Position numbers and translations under genes: made by a program
Shown: in pieces, positions 8,790 to 20,733 of the stretch
Position numbering within the stretch: the stretch's first letter is position 1
Layout: every line of letters starts with the position of its first letter
The notes under the pieces: model-generated
Database searches by the model: none
The model's input: the letters and a program-made list of their open reading frames with translations, nothing else
What the model was told of the DNA's origin: nothing
Source of the DNA: Lonicera japonica
Taxonomy: Eukaryota > Streptophyta > Magnoliopsida > Dipsacales > Caprifoliaceae
Reading direction: 5' to 3'
Assembly: GCA_021464415.1 (NCBI GenBank)
Contig: CM038466.1
Coordinates: 50,405,356-50,469,355, forward strand
Length of the DNA: 64,000 bases

Positions 8790-11205
8790 TTGTCTTACCT
8801 GAGAAGCTGCAGCCTCTAAATTGGCTGCTGAAGCTTGGTATTGGAAAAACAAATGTAGAATGAACTGGACCAAATTTGGAGATGCTAATACTAAATTTTT
8901 CCAAGCTAGAGTTAATCATAGACGTAAATTAACTTAATCATGTTGAAGCTTTGTTCTGCTTTGAGAAGGGGTGGACCTCTAATTTTAGATGATATTAAGG
9001 GTATTTTCAAAAGCATTTTGAAAATGTTTTTTATTCAAATTTTTGTGAGTTTACTGAACCAAAATTTCCCTCTTTTGCTACTGGATTGAACCCTCATGAA
9101 AGAGATAGCCTTCTTAGAGAAGTTATTGTTGAGGAAATCAAATTTATTCTCTTGACAATGAACCCGAATAAAACTCTGGACCCAATGGTATAACTTCAAT
9201 TTATTTTTATTTTTAATTTTAACACTATACTGGGATATTTTAGGTGACACTTTTACTACCATTGTGAAGAACTTTTTCCATTCGGGGGAGTTACCGCGCG
9301 ATTTGAATAGAACCCTTCCTGTCCTAATCCCTAGACGAGAAAATCCTATTCAAACTGGACATTTTAGACCTATTACTTGTCATTTATAAAATCCTGTGGT
9401 ATTATAGTTACCCGTATTAGACCTTCCCTGAATAATTTAATATCTCCCTATCAGAATGCTTTTATTTCCCGTAGATATATCTAGGGCAATATCCTTCTTA
9501 CTCAAGAGATCATGCATGCTATTAGAAAATCTAAGAAAAATAATGGAGCTTTTGCTCCATTATAATGGCCACTGAGAGTGCGGGTTCTAAAAGAGCACAA
9601 TTTTCCTCCCCGTGTGATTAAATGCATCACGTCATGTGTTACTACTGTTTCATATAATATTAGAGTCAATGGTAGCACAACAGAAGCTATTATCCACTCT
9701 AAGGGATTACATCAAGGAGACCCTCTCTCTCCATACATTTTTTATCATGGCCCTTGACATTCTTTTAAAGAATTGTGAGGCAAAAACATTAAGCAAACAA
9801 ATAAATCCTCTCTGAGCTGCTCTTAAGTTCTCTGTAGCTGCTCAAGATCCCAAAACCAATATTGTTTTACGTACCAAAACAAAACATATGATAAGGTGGA
9901 ATCCTTCCCCAAAAACAATGTCTAAGATTAACACAGGCGGGGCATATTCGACAGAAACTCATATGGCAGGCATTGGTGCTGTAATCCAAGACTCAGCTGG
10001 AAACTACATCATTGGGATGGCAGCTAATATTGGTGTAGCTTCCAACGTGAATGCAGAAACTTGGGCGATTGGAGAAGGCTTAAAACTAGCATTGCGAAAC
10101 AAGATCACAACTAAGTGTGGCTCAGTTTTTGTTGTGGTGAAGCCAATAAGGTGGCAGATTTACTTTCTAAATTCAGCAAGGGTAATATGTATTTGTATCA
10201 GACTTTTTTTGTTCCTAGCTATGAAGCACAGACACACGGGTACGGGTGTCGTACCCGGTACCGGTACGACGTACGGGTACGGCAAATCTTAAAAAACTTG
10301 GACACGGGTACGGCGAGGGACACGTTTAATAAATAAATAAATATATTTATATAATAATATGCATTATGTAAACTCATATCCAAAGAACACTACAAACAAA
10401 TAAAATTTAACATCATTTAAAATAAACAAATCATATCCACAAGAGAAAGGATTGCATCAAATAGAAGGTTCACGACAAGCCCAGGCCGTGAGTAAGAAGA
10501 GTAGAAGACTGACGAAGCAGAGTCGAACCGCCGTGAGTGAGAAGAGTAGAAGAGAGAAGGTCGACGACAAGTCTAGGCCGTGAGTGAGAAGGACTCGACG
10601 GCGAGAATTGGATGGCGAGAACTTGACGACGATGATAGGGCCGTTGAGATGAGAGAGGGCCGTTGAGAAGAGAGAAGAGATGTGAGAATGGGTTTGAGCG
10701 TGACCTAATTTTTTGTCGATTGATATTTGGGACATCTCATCTCTTAATAACTTAATATACTATTTATAAAATTAATTAAACAAAACCCACAAAGTTCATT
10801 GTATATTGTAAATTGACCCCTTAATTTTTATTTTTTTATCCCAGCCGTACTCGTACCTGTACCCACACCCACACCCGTACCCACCAGTACCCACCCGTAC
10901 CCACACCCGTTTTAGCCGTGTCCAACAAAATTTAATATTATTTTTATTGGACACGCCACGTGGCGTGTCTCAGCCGTGTCCCACCCGTACCCGTACCCGT
11001 ACTCGAGCCGTGTCCAAACGGGTACCCAGAGAAAAATGAAGTACCCGTGCTTCACAGGTTCCTAGTAATTTTCTGACTTATGTGGCTAGTGATGATATTC
11101 ATGGTAGATGTGAAAACTACATTTTACGAGGAATTATGTACTAAACTAATTAAGCTTATATAATATCTATTACCCTTTTTCTGTCAAAATAAAATAAAAT
11201 AAAAT
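8790..11205 (+). mobile_element. Decayed LINE remnant, unit A
   Basis: Broken frames match a plant L1-type LINE. In order there is a pre-RT linker (AEAWYWxNK...NWxKFGDxNTKFFQARVNH), RT pieces (MNPNKxxxPDG; SGELPRDLNRTLPVLIPR; GLHQGDPLSPY), then an RNase H domain near 9920-10100 (AGIGAVIQDSAGNYIIGMA). An A-rich tail (gtcaaaataaaataaaataaaa) ends it near 11205. Many stops and frameshifts make it a pseudogene. The same remnant follows every mTERF copy, so it was in place before the units duplicated. An hAT element interrupts this copy. Confidence 0.8.
10219..11057. mobile_element. hAT-type non-autonomous element
   Basis: 839 bp with terminal inverted repeats CTATGAAGCAC and CTGTGAAGCAC, flanked by the 8-bp TSD GTTCCTAG (10211-10218 and 11058-11065). 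Unit D lacks it and shows the uninterrupted site gttcctactaatttt. Both ends hold GTACGGGTAC-type subrepeats; the interior has no transposase. The 8-bp TSD and TIR place it in the hAT superfamily. Confidence 0.85.
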
Positions 11206-14200
11206 GTTTCAGGTCATCTGTGTGAAAGTCGGTTCACTCATGAGCCGGTATAGAGTAGGTGGGAGCTCTACCGGTACACTAGGTCGAAGTAGTTGAGGAA
11301 AAAGTTCTAGACCTGGGCGTGCTGATGTGTACCAGTTAGTGCAATACCGATACGCAACATTGAGGTCTCCAAGGTTCAAGTTTTGGACAGTGGCATACCG
11401 GAATGCACTGGTTATGTGCAATGCTAATATGCAGGCGTGGTGGCAAGGAAACGTAGTCCTATGCTTCTAGGGTTTATTTTAGGTCACATATTTACTTTGT
11501 ATAAATAGATTGGTTGTTTTTCCATTGTAAATATTGGACTATTGTTCTAGAGAGGAAGTTCTAGAGGGAGAAAACTAGAGTTTCATTATACTCAGGTTTT
11601 GATCGTGTCTTCAATAAAGACAATCACATTGATGGAGTGTGGCACTGCTGATACCTCCTTCTCTCTTGTGTTTGTTGGTGAGTGTTTTTTTCTTTATTTC
11701 TTCATTATTGTTTTCTTGTAGATCTTTCGGTGCGTGGTAACTTTAATTGCGGTAACATTTGTTTTCTTGAATTCCTCCACGTTGTGTTGGTAGCTTGGTA
11801 TAGTTAGGGTTTGGCACAATGATCTGCAAATGAATTTTCAAAACATTGTTTAATATATTTTTTTCCAAAATATAAGAGGAAAATTTTGTTGGAGATTGAA
11901 TGACCAGATGACCGGAATAGTTGCATAAGGCCATTTGGATGTGTGGTGGGGTGGAATTTTTTGCCAACAATGTTGTACCATACCTTATCACTATCGATTT
12001 GTACCAAATTTTGGTAATGCTAATACTAATTGGTAATTGTACCATACTAATTACGTATAGTATGGCAATGACTTCAATTACCGTGGTATACAAATTTCCA
12101 TTATGCTACCATAAGTTGATTACACGTTCAATTTTTGATATATTTATATATCAATAGAACCTTTCATATGCATGATATAACAATTACAGTGGCTTTCCAC
12201 AAATCATTCATCACAGCGGGCATAAAAATAGAGCTACTTCAGTTTTAGTACAGAGCTGTTTTTGGGTGGATTTAAATATATACAATGGGAAAGAAGCCAA
12301 AGAACAAGCACAAAGAAGATAAAAATTTGAGGTCATTGATATGCAAATTCATATATATATATATATATATATACACATACCATATCTACTGAGAATGAAC
12401 TTTGCTTTCTCGAAAATTGCACCAAGCTAAAGGAAAGCTTGCTTGGACTGTTTTTACGTGGGATTGGTGCGTATATGGTCTGTATATATATATTGTTTTT
12501 TTTGAAAATAAGATAACTTTTTTAATAATGTACCATGCCATACTGTACTGAACAACTTTTTAGGCATATCAAAAATTTTAATATGATAATGATAATGGAT
12601 TTTGGTGTACTGAAATTATGGTACAATACTTGATACAAGAGTTTTAGTACGGTAATCGTACCAAACCCACCCTTGTGGAATGACTAGCACAGTTGCTTAA
12701 GGCCATTTGTTTGGGTCAAACTGATATTTATTTTGGTCGGGCTCAGGGACATAGTATAATAGATTTTTCTTCAAAATTCAGCCTTTAGTTAAGGGTGGTA
12801 ATTCATATTTTCGGATTATATTTTCGGACATAGTATAAAAGAAAAAGAAGAAATGAACACAACATCACACATAGTACTGTTATCTTTAAGTAACACGAAT
12901 ACGATCCAAGTAAGCACAACACATTCCAACAGACACAATTACAAATGTTACATTTTATAAGACAAATCCTATCACAAATAGAAATAATTGCTTTCCTCTC
13001 ATTTAGACATGATAAAACTCAATTGACATGACTAGATGCTACTAACACCACATAACTCTAATTTAGGATTTTAAGGTCAATTTGTTCGAAATTTGGACCC
13101 AAAAAAATAAAAAAATAAAAAAATAAAAAAATAAAAAAATAAAAAATAACAATATATAATAAGCACTAGACCAAGACAACTCAAACAATAATTCTCATGT
13201 AAATTTTGTATCATTGCATGTTTTCATGTTTTCTAAAATGATCACCCCAAGCACTTAGTTTAAGAACTCAACGAAATCACATCCTTTATTATGTTAAAAG
13301 TATGAAGTTTGATATTTATACAAATTTTTAAAATACCTTCCACATTTAAGATTACAAGTTTAAGATCTAGCGTTAACAATTTTATTTTTTTATTTTTAAA
13401 TGACGTATAATATTTTAGTAATTTAATATACACTAATTTTATGTGTTTTTAATATAACTAGACATTCAAGTATATACTATTCATGTGCGCACTAATTTTC
13501 TATATGCACAACTATCTAAGTTAGAAATGAAACATATTTAATGGAGTTAGTAAAAAATTTTACTTCTGAAATGTGTACTAAGTTTCACTTTTGTCAACAA
13601 TAGTTTGATTTGGGCATTAAACCCCGTAGTTTAAAAATTTTCCAATATAATATAATTAGTAACCGCCGTTAAATTGGTGACATAATTAACATGCAGGGCC
13701 ATATGAATTTATTTTCTACTCTTCTTGGGAAATATTGCATCGCAATTTTGAACTTTGAGTTGGCCAAATTTGTACAAGTGTTGAACTTCATAATTTTAAC
13801 TCTTGAATTTCTCTTCACAATGAGCTCAAAAGACGCATGATTCAAAATTTCAAAAGTCATGCTTTAAAACTATGTTAGTCTCAAACTATTTTCGAGATTT
13901 CGAATCCTTAGTTTCCTAAGCCCACTAAGAAGAAAATAGAAGAGAATTAGAAAAGCCAGAACTTTACATTTGAACATTTTTATAAATTGGGCCAGTTCGA
14001 GATTTGAAATTACAATACAAAATCTCACCGAAAAAATGAAAAAAAACATTCATACAGGGATCAATTGTTAATTCTTTCAACAATTAACACAAATACTAAT
14101 CAGACCATATTAAAAGGGTTACGTTAACGTGTGCCCTAAAAACACATGTTAAATACATACTTTTAAAAATAATTAATTTCTAACATATATTAAATATAAG

Positions 14201-14340
14201 ACAGAATCTCATATAAAATTTTATTATTTTTATTTATAATAACTTTAACATATATCTTAACTGCACGTGTTATCATTTTTTATATTAAAATACTTTCCAA
14301 ACTTCTATAATGTTTCCAAATTAAAACACGAGGGATCACA
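11206..14340. other. Unit A tail, non-coding
   Basis: AT-rich DNA paralogous to 51771-54371 in unit D and, in part, to 23930-25980 in unit B. A promoter-like TATA motif (tataaatagattgg, near 11500) is kept in units A and D. A pair of inverted motifs (gttagggtttggcac near 11812 and ccaaacccacccttg near 12662) may delimit another old DNA element. A heptanucleotide run of ATAAAAA type lies at about 13095-13147 and is shortened in unit D. No ORF has protein-like features. Confidence 0.45.
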
Positions 14341-14451
14341 AGTATTACTGACTCGGATCAAAATGTTACGAAAAAACTAAACAGAAAAGAAACCGGAAAT
14401 CTGAACTTTTCAGCCGAGACGGGGAAAGAAGGGGTTTTGGTTGCTCTGTAA

Positions 14452-14460
14452 TTAGGGTTT
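14452..14460 (-). promoter_or_regulatory. Telo-box-like motif, mTERF B
   Basis: TTAGGGTTT lies 157 bp upstream of the copy B ATG, equivalent to the motif at 7058. Confidence 0.4.
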
Positions 14461-14608
14461 TGGGGAGGTCTTTGTGCAATGTTGCTGCAAACAAGAAGAT
14501 AGATTTCTACATTCTCAACACTCAAAACAGATACCCAATTCATACTTCTCAATTTCTCTGTAAGTTAAGACTCTCTCTGTACAAATTTTTTTTTTTTCCA
14601 CATAAACG

Positions 14609-15087
14609 ATGTTAACAATTTTATTCACTAAAAGAACACTAATCACAAATCCTCTCACCCTCAATTCGTTCACCACAAGATTCCTCATTCTCCACAACAA
14701 TTCCCTAATCGCTACGTTTTATTCCTCACAATCAGAATCCAATTTCACTCCACTTGATAAAACCCCACAAAAATCAGAGCGAGTAATAGCCCTTCTCAGA
14801 ACCCATGGATTCAGTGAAACTCAGATCTCAAAAGTGGTTAAAGTGCGCCCCACGATTCTTTTTTCAGATCCCAAGAAAACCCTAATTCCCAAGCTGGAGT
14901 TCTTTCGCTCCATAGGGTTATCAAGAACCGATCTGCCAAGAATTGTCTCGTCTAATCCGGTTCTGTTGATGAGCAGTTTAGAGAATCAGTTGATTCCTTG
15001 TCATAACTTCCTCAAAAATGTACTGGTTCTTGATGAAAATGTTGTTAAGATGTTGAAGCGGAATTCGAGGATACTAACATATGATTT
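14609..15087 (+). pseudogene. mTERF copy B, 5' part (split by chromovirus)
   Basis: This encodes the transit-peptide-like N terminus and first mTERF motifs, about 160 residues, closest to copy C in this part. The frame runs 12 codons into the LTR before a stop near 15124. The break is exactly at the 5-bp target site GATTT (15083-15087). No other disabling change is visible, so the retrotransposon appears to be the sole lesion. Confidence 0.9.
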
Positions 15088-15522
15088 TGTCAGGAATGGA
15101 GGTCGTGTTTCAGTTGCTAGATGACTATTAAGGCTCAGCTAAAGAAAAGGGAAATTTAATTGGAATAATTTCGAACGGAAGGAAGAAGATTACGGCACCG
15201 TTTTGGTAGGAGACAGCTGTTTATTTGTCGTTTACTGATTGTTACCCAGCAATTGTAATTTTCATATTTCCTTTTATTATTTTCATTTCAAATTTTCTTT
15301 TGTATTAATCCTATTGGTCTGGGTGTCAGCTGAGTGCTATATGAAGGGAGTCGAAGGTGTAATTCAGTTATGAAAAAGGAATATTTCTATCTTCTCTCTC
15401 TTTTCTCTCTAAGCATTTCTTCTTCTTCTTCTTCTCTGTATTTTCTCTCTATCTTCTCTATATTCTTCATATCTTATAAATTCATTAATTCATAACAATC
15501 AAGTAACAGTTGCTTCCTTACA
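15088..15522 (+). repeat. 5' LTR of chromovirus
   Basis: 435 bp, same length and, by eye, same sequence as the 3' LTR. It contains a (TTC)n run near 15418-15435. Confidence 0.95.
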
Positions 15523-15524
15523 AT

Positions 15525-15535
15525 TGGTATCAGAG
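15525..15535 (+). other. Primer binding site of chromovirus
   Basis: TGGTATCAGAG lies just after the 5' LTR, matching the initiator tRNA-Met-type PBS. Confidence 0.85.
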
Positions 15536-15571
15536 GAACTATCCTTCTAATCACTTCTGCTGTAATCGAAA

Positions 15572-18500
15572 ATGGCAGGTGGTGCTGTGAATCAATTGAA
15601 GGAGCAAGTGGAGGCAAATCAAGCAGCCATGGAGGTAACGGTTAAGAGCATAGAGATCAGGAATGAAGAATTGGGAAATAGGCAAGATGAACTGGAAGTG
15701 AAGATGGGTTCAGTACAGACTTCACTCAACGAGCTCTTGTCTACGTTCAATAAGCAATTTGACTGGCTCAGGCATCAATTGGAGCCCGGTGGAGGAAGAA
15801 CACCAATTGAAGCATCACCACTAGACCCCAGCCAGAAGGGTATATTGGAAACTCCTACTAAGACCATGGCTAGAGGGTATACAAACTTCACACATGTGGC
15901 TGCTAGACAAGGATCAACTAGTGGAGGCACAGATCTGCCTATGAACAACACTCCTCACCAATTGACCAGTTACAGACTGCCTAGGTATGATTTTCCTCGA
16001 TTCGATGGGAATGATGATGTTCTAGATTGGTTGCAACAATGTAATTGTTTTTTCCTTTTGAATCCTATGCCTGATGAGCAAAAAGTTCCATTGATGTCAT
16101 TGTATCTGGAAGGGAAGGCTAGGAGGTGGCTGTTTATTAAATTTAAATCCCTTAGCACTGTTAGTTGGGATGTGTTCAAGGAGGCAGTCATTAAAAGGTT
16201 TACGGATCAGGGTTACCACAATGTGGTGGCTGAACTACATGAGCTAAAACAAATTGGGAGTGTAGAGGAGTACCAAACTAAATTTGAGGAACTGAGGGTG
16301 CAGGTGCTAGTAAAGGAGCCCAAATTATCTGAAACCTACCTCATCTCTAGCTTCATTGGAGGATTGCAGGGTGAACTGAGAAATCTAGTGCACATGATGA
16401 AACCGGCCACACTAGATGATGCAATTACCTTAGCTAGACTGCAAGAAGGAGCCATTAACAACCTGCTAGCCAAAGCCAAAGCCAACATAACCAACAAAAA
16501 CAACAATCAAACCACCTCAAACTTCACCTCAAATCTGAAACACCCTCAATCAACAACCAATACCACCACTACTATAACCCCATACAAACATCCACAAATC
16601 ACCTATAACCCCAATTTATCGCAAAAACCAGACCCTAAACCATCAACACCCACAACCAAACCCTCAGTACCCAGTGCTATATTACCAGTTAAAAAGTTGT
16701 CCCCAGCAGAGATGCAGGCTAGAAGAGACAAGGGATTATGCTATAATTGTGATGAGCCCTACACTTATGGTCATAGATGTAAGAAAATGCAACTATATCT
16801 CATTGGAACTGATATGGGAGCTGAATTGGAAGAGGAAGAAATACCAGCTGGAATATCAATTGAAGAAATTCATTCGGATCAGTGTAATGACAATGGAGCT
16901 GATATATCACTTCATGCTATAATTGGTAGCCCTCCTTATCAAACCTTGGTGTTGCAGGCTCAAAGTAAAAAGGTACCTCTCAATATCTTAGTAGATTCCG
17001 GAAGCTCACACAATTTTTTAGATCCAAAGGCAGCTAAACATGTTGGGTGCAAGTTAATTTCCACCAGTAAACTGATGATCACCATAGCAGATGGCAGTCA
17101 AACCAGCAGCAATGCTCTTTGTCCTAACTTTGAATGGTCCATACAAGGGGAGACTTTTAACACTAGCATGAGAATTTTACCATTGGGTGGGTACAATATG
17201 ATATTGGGAGTAGAATGGTTGAAGCAAATTGGTCCTGTTACCCTTGATCTGAACCAACTTACTTTGACTGTGAAGAAAGGAGAAAGGCTGGTGACACTCC
17301 AAGGAGGAAAGGGCACAGGTGGAGAATTGCAGGTAATTGGTGGAGGTTCATTGTTCAATTTGTGTGCAAGCCAGGAATGTAACTTTGTTGGGCAATTAAC
17401 TTTTGTTAGCGGTGAAACACAAGAAAACCAACAACTACCAGATTGTATCAGTGAGTTACTGCAACAGAACCATCAACTATTTCAAGAACCAAAGGGGTTA
17501 CCACCTTCCCGAGCACAAGATCATCACATTCCCCTTAAACCAGGAACTGCACCCTTCTCTATAAGGCCGTATAGGTACCCACATGTGCAAAAGAATGAGA
17601 TTGAAAGTCTAGTAAAAGAGATGTTAGAAAATGGGATTATCAGGCCTTCATCTTGCCCCTTTGCTTCACCAGCCTTGCTTGTTAAAAAGAAAGATGGGGG
17701 ATGGAGATTATGCATTGATTATAGAGAGCTAAACGCATTGACCATTAAAAACAAGTTCCCCATACCGGTTATAGATGAGCTACTGGATGAATTGAATGGA
17801 GCTACGGTGTTCTCTAAATTGGACCTGAGATCAGGTTACCATCAAATAAGAGTGAAGGATGAAGATGTAGCCAAAACAGCTTTCCAAACACACGAGGGTC
17901 ACTATGAGTTCTTAGTGATGCCCTTTGGTCTTACTAATGCCCCGGCCTCATTTCAAGAATTGATGAACAGTGTGTTTAAGCCCCATTTAAGAAGATTCAT
18001 TTTAGTCTTCTTCGATGATATTCTAATTTACAGTAAATCAATGGCAGAGCACTTGGAACATTTGAAGATTACATTTGAAATCTTCCAGCACCATCAGTTG
18101 TTTGTGAAGAGATCTAAGTGCAGCTTTGGGCAGACTAAATTAGAGTACTTGGGGCATATAATTTCCAAAGATGGGGTGGCAGTTGATGAGACTAAGGTGG
18201 AGTCAATGGTGAAATGGCCTCCACCTAAGAACCTCAAAGCATTAAGAGGCTTCCTAGGGCTCACTGGATATTATAGGAAGTTTGTAAGAGGCTATGGTAT
18301 CCTTTCCAGGCCACTCACACAATTACTTAAGAAGAAGAATCAATTCACTTGGGGACCTGAAGCTGCAGCTGCATTTGAAGCCTTGAAAAAGGCAGTCACT
18401 ACCACTCCAGTACTGGCCTTACCAGATTTCTCCAAACCATTCATTCTGGAAACTGATGCATCAATGGAAGGTATTGGAGCTGTGCTTATGCAAGAAAGGA

Positions 18501-20269
18501 GACCAATAGCCTATTTAAGCAAGACATTGCCTCACAGAAAGAGAGGGCTGTCCACATATGAAAAGGAGTTGTGGGCTTTGATATATGCTGTCAACAAGTG
18601 GAGGACTTATTTGTTTGGCCATCAATTCATCATCAAAACAGACCATCAGAGCTTGAAATACTTGCTTGAGCAAAGGATTACTTCTATGCTCCAACAGAAA
18701 TGGTTAACTAAATTGATGGGAATGGATTACACAATTATTTACAAGAAAGGGGTGGAGAATAAGGTGGCTGATGCTCTTTCCAGGAGGGATAGTAATCAAT
18801 CTGGTGAAAACCAATGTGCTGCACTAACGACCCTCCAATCTTCTTGGTTAGCGGAAGTTCAACATAGTTGGGAGAATGATGAAACTGTGCAGAATCTCAT
18901 AGTTAAGGTACTGGCAGGATCTACTGAAGTGGAGGGTTACACTTATTCGAATGACACGCTGAGATATAAAGGTCGGCTGTACATTGGCAACAATGGTGGG
19001 TTGAGAGCAAAAATATTACAAGAACTACATGGTTCTGGCAGCGGTGGGCATTCAGGCCAAAGAGCCACATTAAAAAGAATTGAGCAGTTCTTTTATTGGC
19101 CTAACTTAGCAACGGATGTTATAAAAGCTGTTCGGGAATGTGACATTTGCCAAAGGAGTAAACATGAGCATGTTCTCTATCCGGGTCTATTACAACCTAT
19201 TCCAGTACCCACTAAACCCTGGACTGATATATCCATGGATTTTATAGAAGGACTACCCTCTTCGGACCACAAAAACTCAATATTGGTGGTGGTGGATAGG
19301 TTCTCCAAGTATGCACACTTCATTGCTCTATCTCACCCTTTCACAGCTCAGGAAGTGGCTACTATATATTTTTCCCAGGTGCATAGGTTACATGGATTAC
19401 CAGAAAGCATCATTAGTGACAGAGACCCCTTGTTCCTCTCTCACTTTTGGTCACAGCTGTTCAAACTATTGGGAACCAAACTGAATCACTCCACTGCCTA
19501 TCACCCACAATCAGATGGGCAAACTGAAAGAATTAACCAGTGTTTAGAGACCTTTCTCAGATGCATGACCTCGGATAAACCTAGACAATGGGCTAAGTGG
19601 CTGGCTACTGCAGAATGGTGGTACAACACAACGTATCACACAGCTCTCCAACTCACTCCTTTCGAAGCCTTGTACGGCTATCCTCCACCTCAATTAAGCA
19701 TACCCCAAATCAATGCTTCTACAGAACCAAATGTTAAGCAATTCATTCAAGAAAGGAAAACAGCCATCCAATGCATCAGGGGAAGATTACAAGAGGCTCA
19801 GCAGCGTATGAAATTCTATGCAGATAAAAACAGATCTGAGAGGTTCTTTGAGATTGGTGATTGGGTGCTTTTAAGATTGCAACCTTACAGACAAACTTCT
19901 CTCGCTATGAGAAGAGATTATAAACTCGCTCCTCGTTTTTATGGCCCATACAAGGTGCTTGAAAAAGTGGGCCAAGTGGCTTATCGGTTGCAATTACCAC
20001 CAACCACTAGTATACACCCTGTCTTCCATGTCTCTATGCTCAAAAAGAAGCTGGGCCAACAAGTTTCACCGGCTATTGCTTTACCTCCTGTCAATTCACA
20101 AGGTCAATTCCTCGTAGAACCCATTGCTATCCTGGAAAGGAGAATGGTAAAGAGGCAAAACAGAGCTGTTCCTCAAGTTCTAATCCAATGGTTCAACATG
20201 TCACCAGAAGAAGCAACTTGGGAGGATTATGAGCAGATTCTTCACCAATTTCCTAATTTTGATCCTTGA
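15572..20269 (+). CDS. Gag-pol polyprotein of chromovirus
   Basis: A single 1565-residue frame with standard Ty3/gypsy order. A coiled-coil-like N terminus leads to a retrotransposon Gag domain (about residues 150-250, with LYLEGKARRWLF). Then come a zinc knuckle CYNCDEPYTYGHRC (about 390), an aspartic protease VDSGSSHNF (about 475), reverse transcriptase (about 690-860, catalytic FFDDILIYS near 815), and RNase H (about 955-1070, ETDASMEGIGAVL). Integrase has the HHCC zinc finger (about 1160-1195) and D-D-E core residues in DFIEGL, SDRDPLF and DGQTERINQCLE. The C terminus (about 1512-1560, PIAILERR...QVLIQWF...ATWEDYE) looks like a chromodomain, which in chromoviruses directs integration to chromatin marks. 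Length and all active-site residues look intact. Confidence 0.95.
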   Translation: MAGGAVNQLKEQVEANQAAMEVTVKSIEIRNEELGNRQDELEVKMGSVQTSLNELLSTFNKQFDWLRHQLEPGGGRTPIEASPLDPSQKGILETPTKTMARGYTNFTHVAARQGSTSGGTDLPMNNTPHQLTSYRLPRYDFPRFDGNDDVLDWLQQCNCFFLLNPMPDEQKVPLMSLYLEGKARRWLFIKFKSLSTVSWDVFKEAVIKRFTDQGYHNVVAELHELKQIGSVEEYQTKFEELRVQVLVKEPKLSETYLISSFIGGLQGELRNLVHMMKPATLDDAITLARLQEGAINNLLAKAKANITNKNNNQTTSNFTSNLKHPQSTTNTTTTITPYKHPQITYNPNLSQKPDPKPSTPTTKPSVPSAILPVKKLSPAEMQARRDKGLCYNCDEPYTYGHRCKKMQLYLIGTDMGAELEEEEIPAGISIEEIHSDQCNDNGADISLHAIIGSPPYQTLVLQAQSKKVPLNILVDSGSSHNFLDPKAAKHVGCKLISTSKLMITIADGSQTSSNALCPNFEWSIQGETFNTSMRILPLGGYNMILGVEWLKQIGPVTLDLNQLTLTVKKGERLVTLQGGKGTGGELQVIGGGSLFNLCASQECNFVGQLTFVSGETQENQQLPDCISELLQQNHQLFQEPKGLPPSRAQDHHIPLKPGTAPFSIRPYRYPHVQKNEIESLVKEMLENGIIRPSSCPFASPALLVKKKDGGWRLCIDYRELNALTIKNKFPIPVIDELLDELNGATVFSKLDLRSGYHQIRVKDEDVAKTAFQTHEGHYEFLVMPFGLTNAPASFQELMNSVFKPHLRRFILVFFDDILIYSKSMAEHLEHLKITFEIFQHHQLFVKRSKCSFGQTKLEYLGHIISKDGVAVDETKVESMVKWPPPKNLKALRGFLGLTGYYRKFVRGYGILSRPLTQLLKKKNQFTWGPEAAAAFEALKKAVTTTPVLALPDFSKPFILETDASMEGIGAVLMQERRPIAYLSKTLPHRKRGLSTYEKELWALIYAVNKWRTYLFGHQFIIKTDHQSLKYLLEQRITSMLQQKWLTKLMGMDYTIIYKKGVENKVADALSRRDSNQSGENQCAALTTLQSSWLAEVQHSWENDETVQNLIVKVLAGSTEVEGYTYSNDTLRYKGRLYIGNNGGLRAKILQELHGSGSGGHSGQRATLKRIEQFFYWPNLATDVIKAVRECDICQRSKHEHVLYPGLLQPIPVPTKPWTDISMDFIEGLPSSDHKNSILVVVDRFSKYAHFIALSHPFTAQEVATIYFSQVHRLHGLPESIISDRDPLFLSHFWSQLFKLLGTKLNHSTAYHPQSDGQTERINQCLETFLRCMTSDKPRQWAKWLATAEWWYNTTYHTALQLTPFEALYGYPPPQLSIPQINASTEPNVKQFIQERKTAIQCIRGRLQEAQQRMKFYADKNRSERFFEIGDWVLLRLQPYRQTSLAMRRDYKLAPRFYGPYKVLEKVGQVAYRLQLPPTTSIHPVFHVSMLKKKLGQQVSPAIALPPVNSQGQFLVEPIAILERRMVKRQNRAVPQVLIQWFNMSPEEATWEDYEQILHQFPNFDP

Positions 20270-20286
20270 GGACAAGGATCATTCGA

Positions 20287-20298
20287 ACTGGAGGGCAT
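20287..20298 (+). other. Polypurine tract of chromovirus
   Basis: actggagggcat directly precedes the 3' LTR. It is short but correctly placed. Confidence 0.6.
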
Positions 20299-20733
20299 TG
20301 TCAGGAATGGAGGTCGTGTTTCAGTTGCTAGATGACTATTAAGGCTCAGCTAAAGAAAAGGGAAATTTAATTGGAATAATTTCGAACGGAAGGAAGAAGA
20401 TTACGGCACCGTTTTGGTAGGAGACAGCTGTTTATTTGTCGTTTACTGATTGTTACCCAGCAATTGTAATTTTCATATTTCCTTTTATTATTTTCATTTC
20501 AAATTTTCTTTTGTATTAATCCTATTGGTCTGGGTGTCAGCTGAGTGCTATATGAAGGGAGTCGAAGGTGTAATTCAGTTATGAAAAAGGAATATTTCTA
20601 TCTTCTCTCTCTTTTCTCTCTAAGCATTTCTTCTTCTTCTTCTTCTCTGTATTTTCTCTCTATCTTCTCTATATTCTTCATATCTTATAAATTCATTAAT
20701 TCATAACAATCAAGTAACAGTTGCTTCCTTACA
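20299..20733 (+). repeat. 3' LTR of chromovirus
   Basis: 435 bp ending TTACA, followed by the second TSD copy GATTT and the continuation of the mTERF coding frame. Confidence 0.95.

Larger units (their letters stand above)
15088..20733 (+). mobile_element. Ty3/gypsy chromovirus inserted in mTERF B
   Basis: A complete 5646-bp element. It has 435-bp LTRs at 15088-15522 and 20299-20733 that look identical by eye, with ends TGTCAG...TTACA, and the 5-bp TSD GATTT (15083-15087, 20734-20738) in mTERF coding sequence. It has a tRNA-Met-type PBS, one unbroken 1565-codon gag-pol frame and a purine-rich tract before the 3' LTR. Identical LTRs plus an intact frame indicate a very recent insertion, possibly by a still active family. 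Confidence 0.95.

Noticed and set aside
11680..11722. Possible intron (gtgagtg to ttgtag) after the TATA-like motif in units A and D
   Set aside because: About 42 bp is shorter than usual plant introns, and no coding exon lies on either side.
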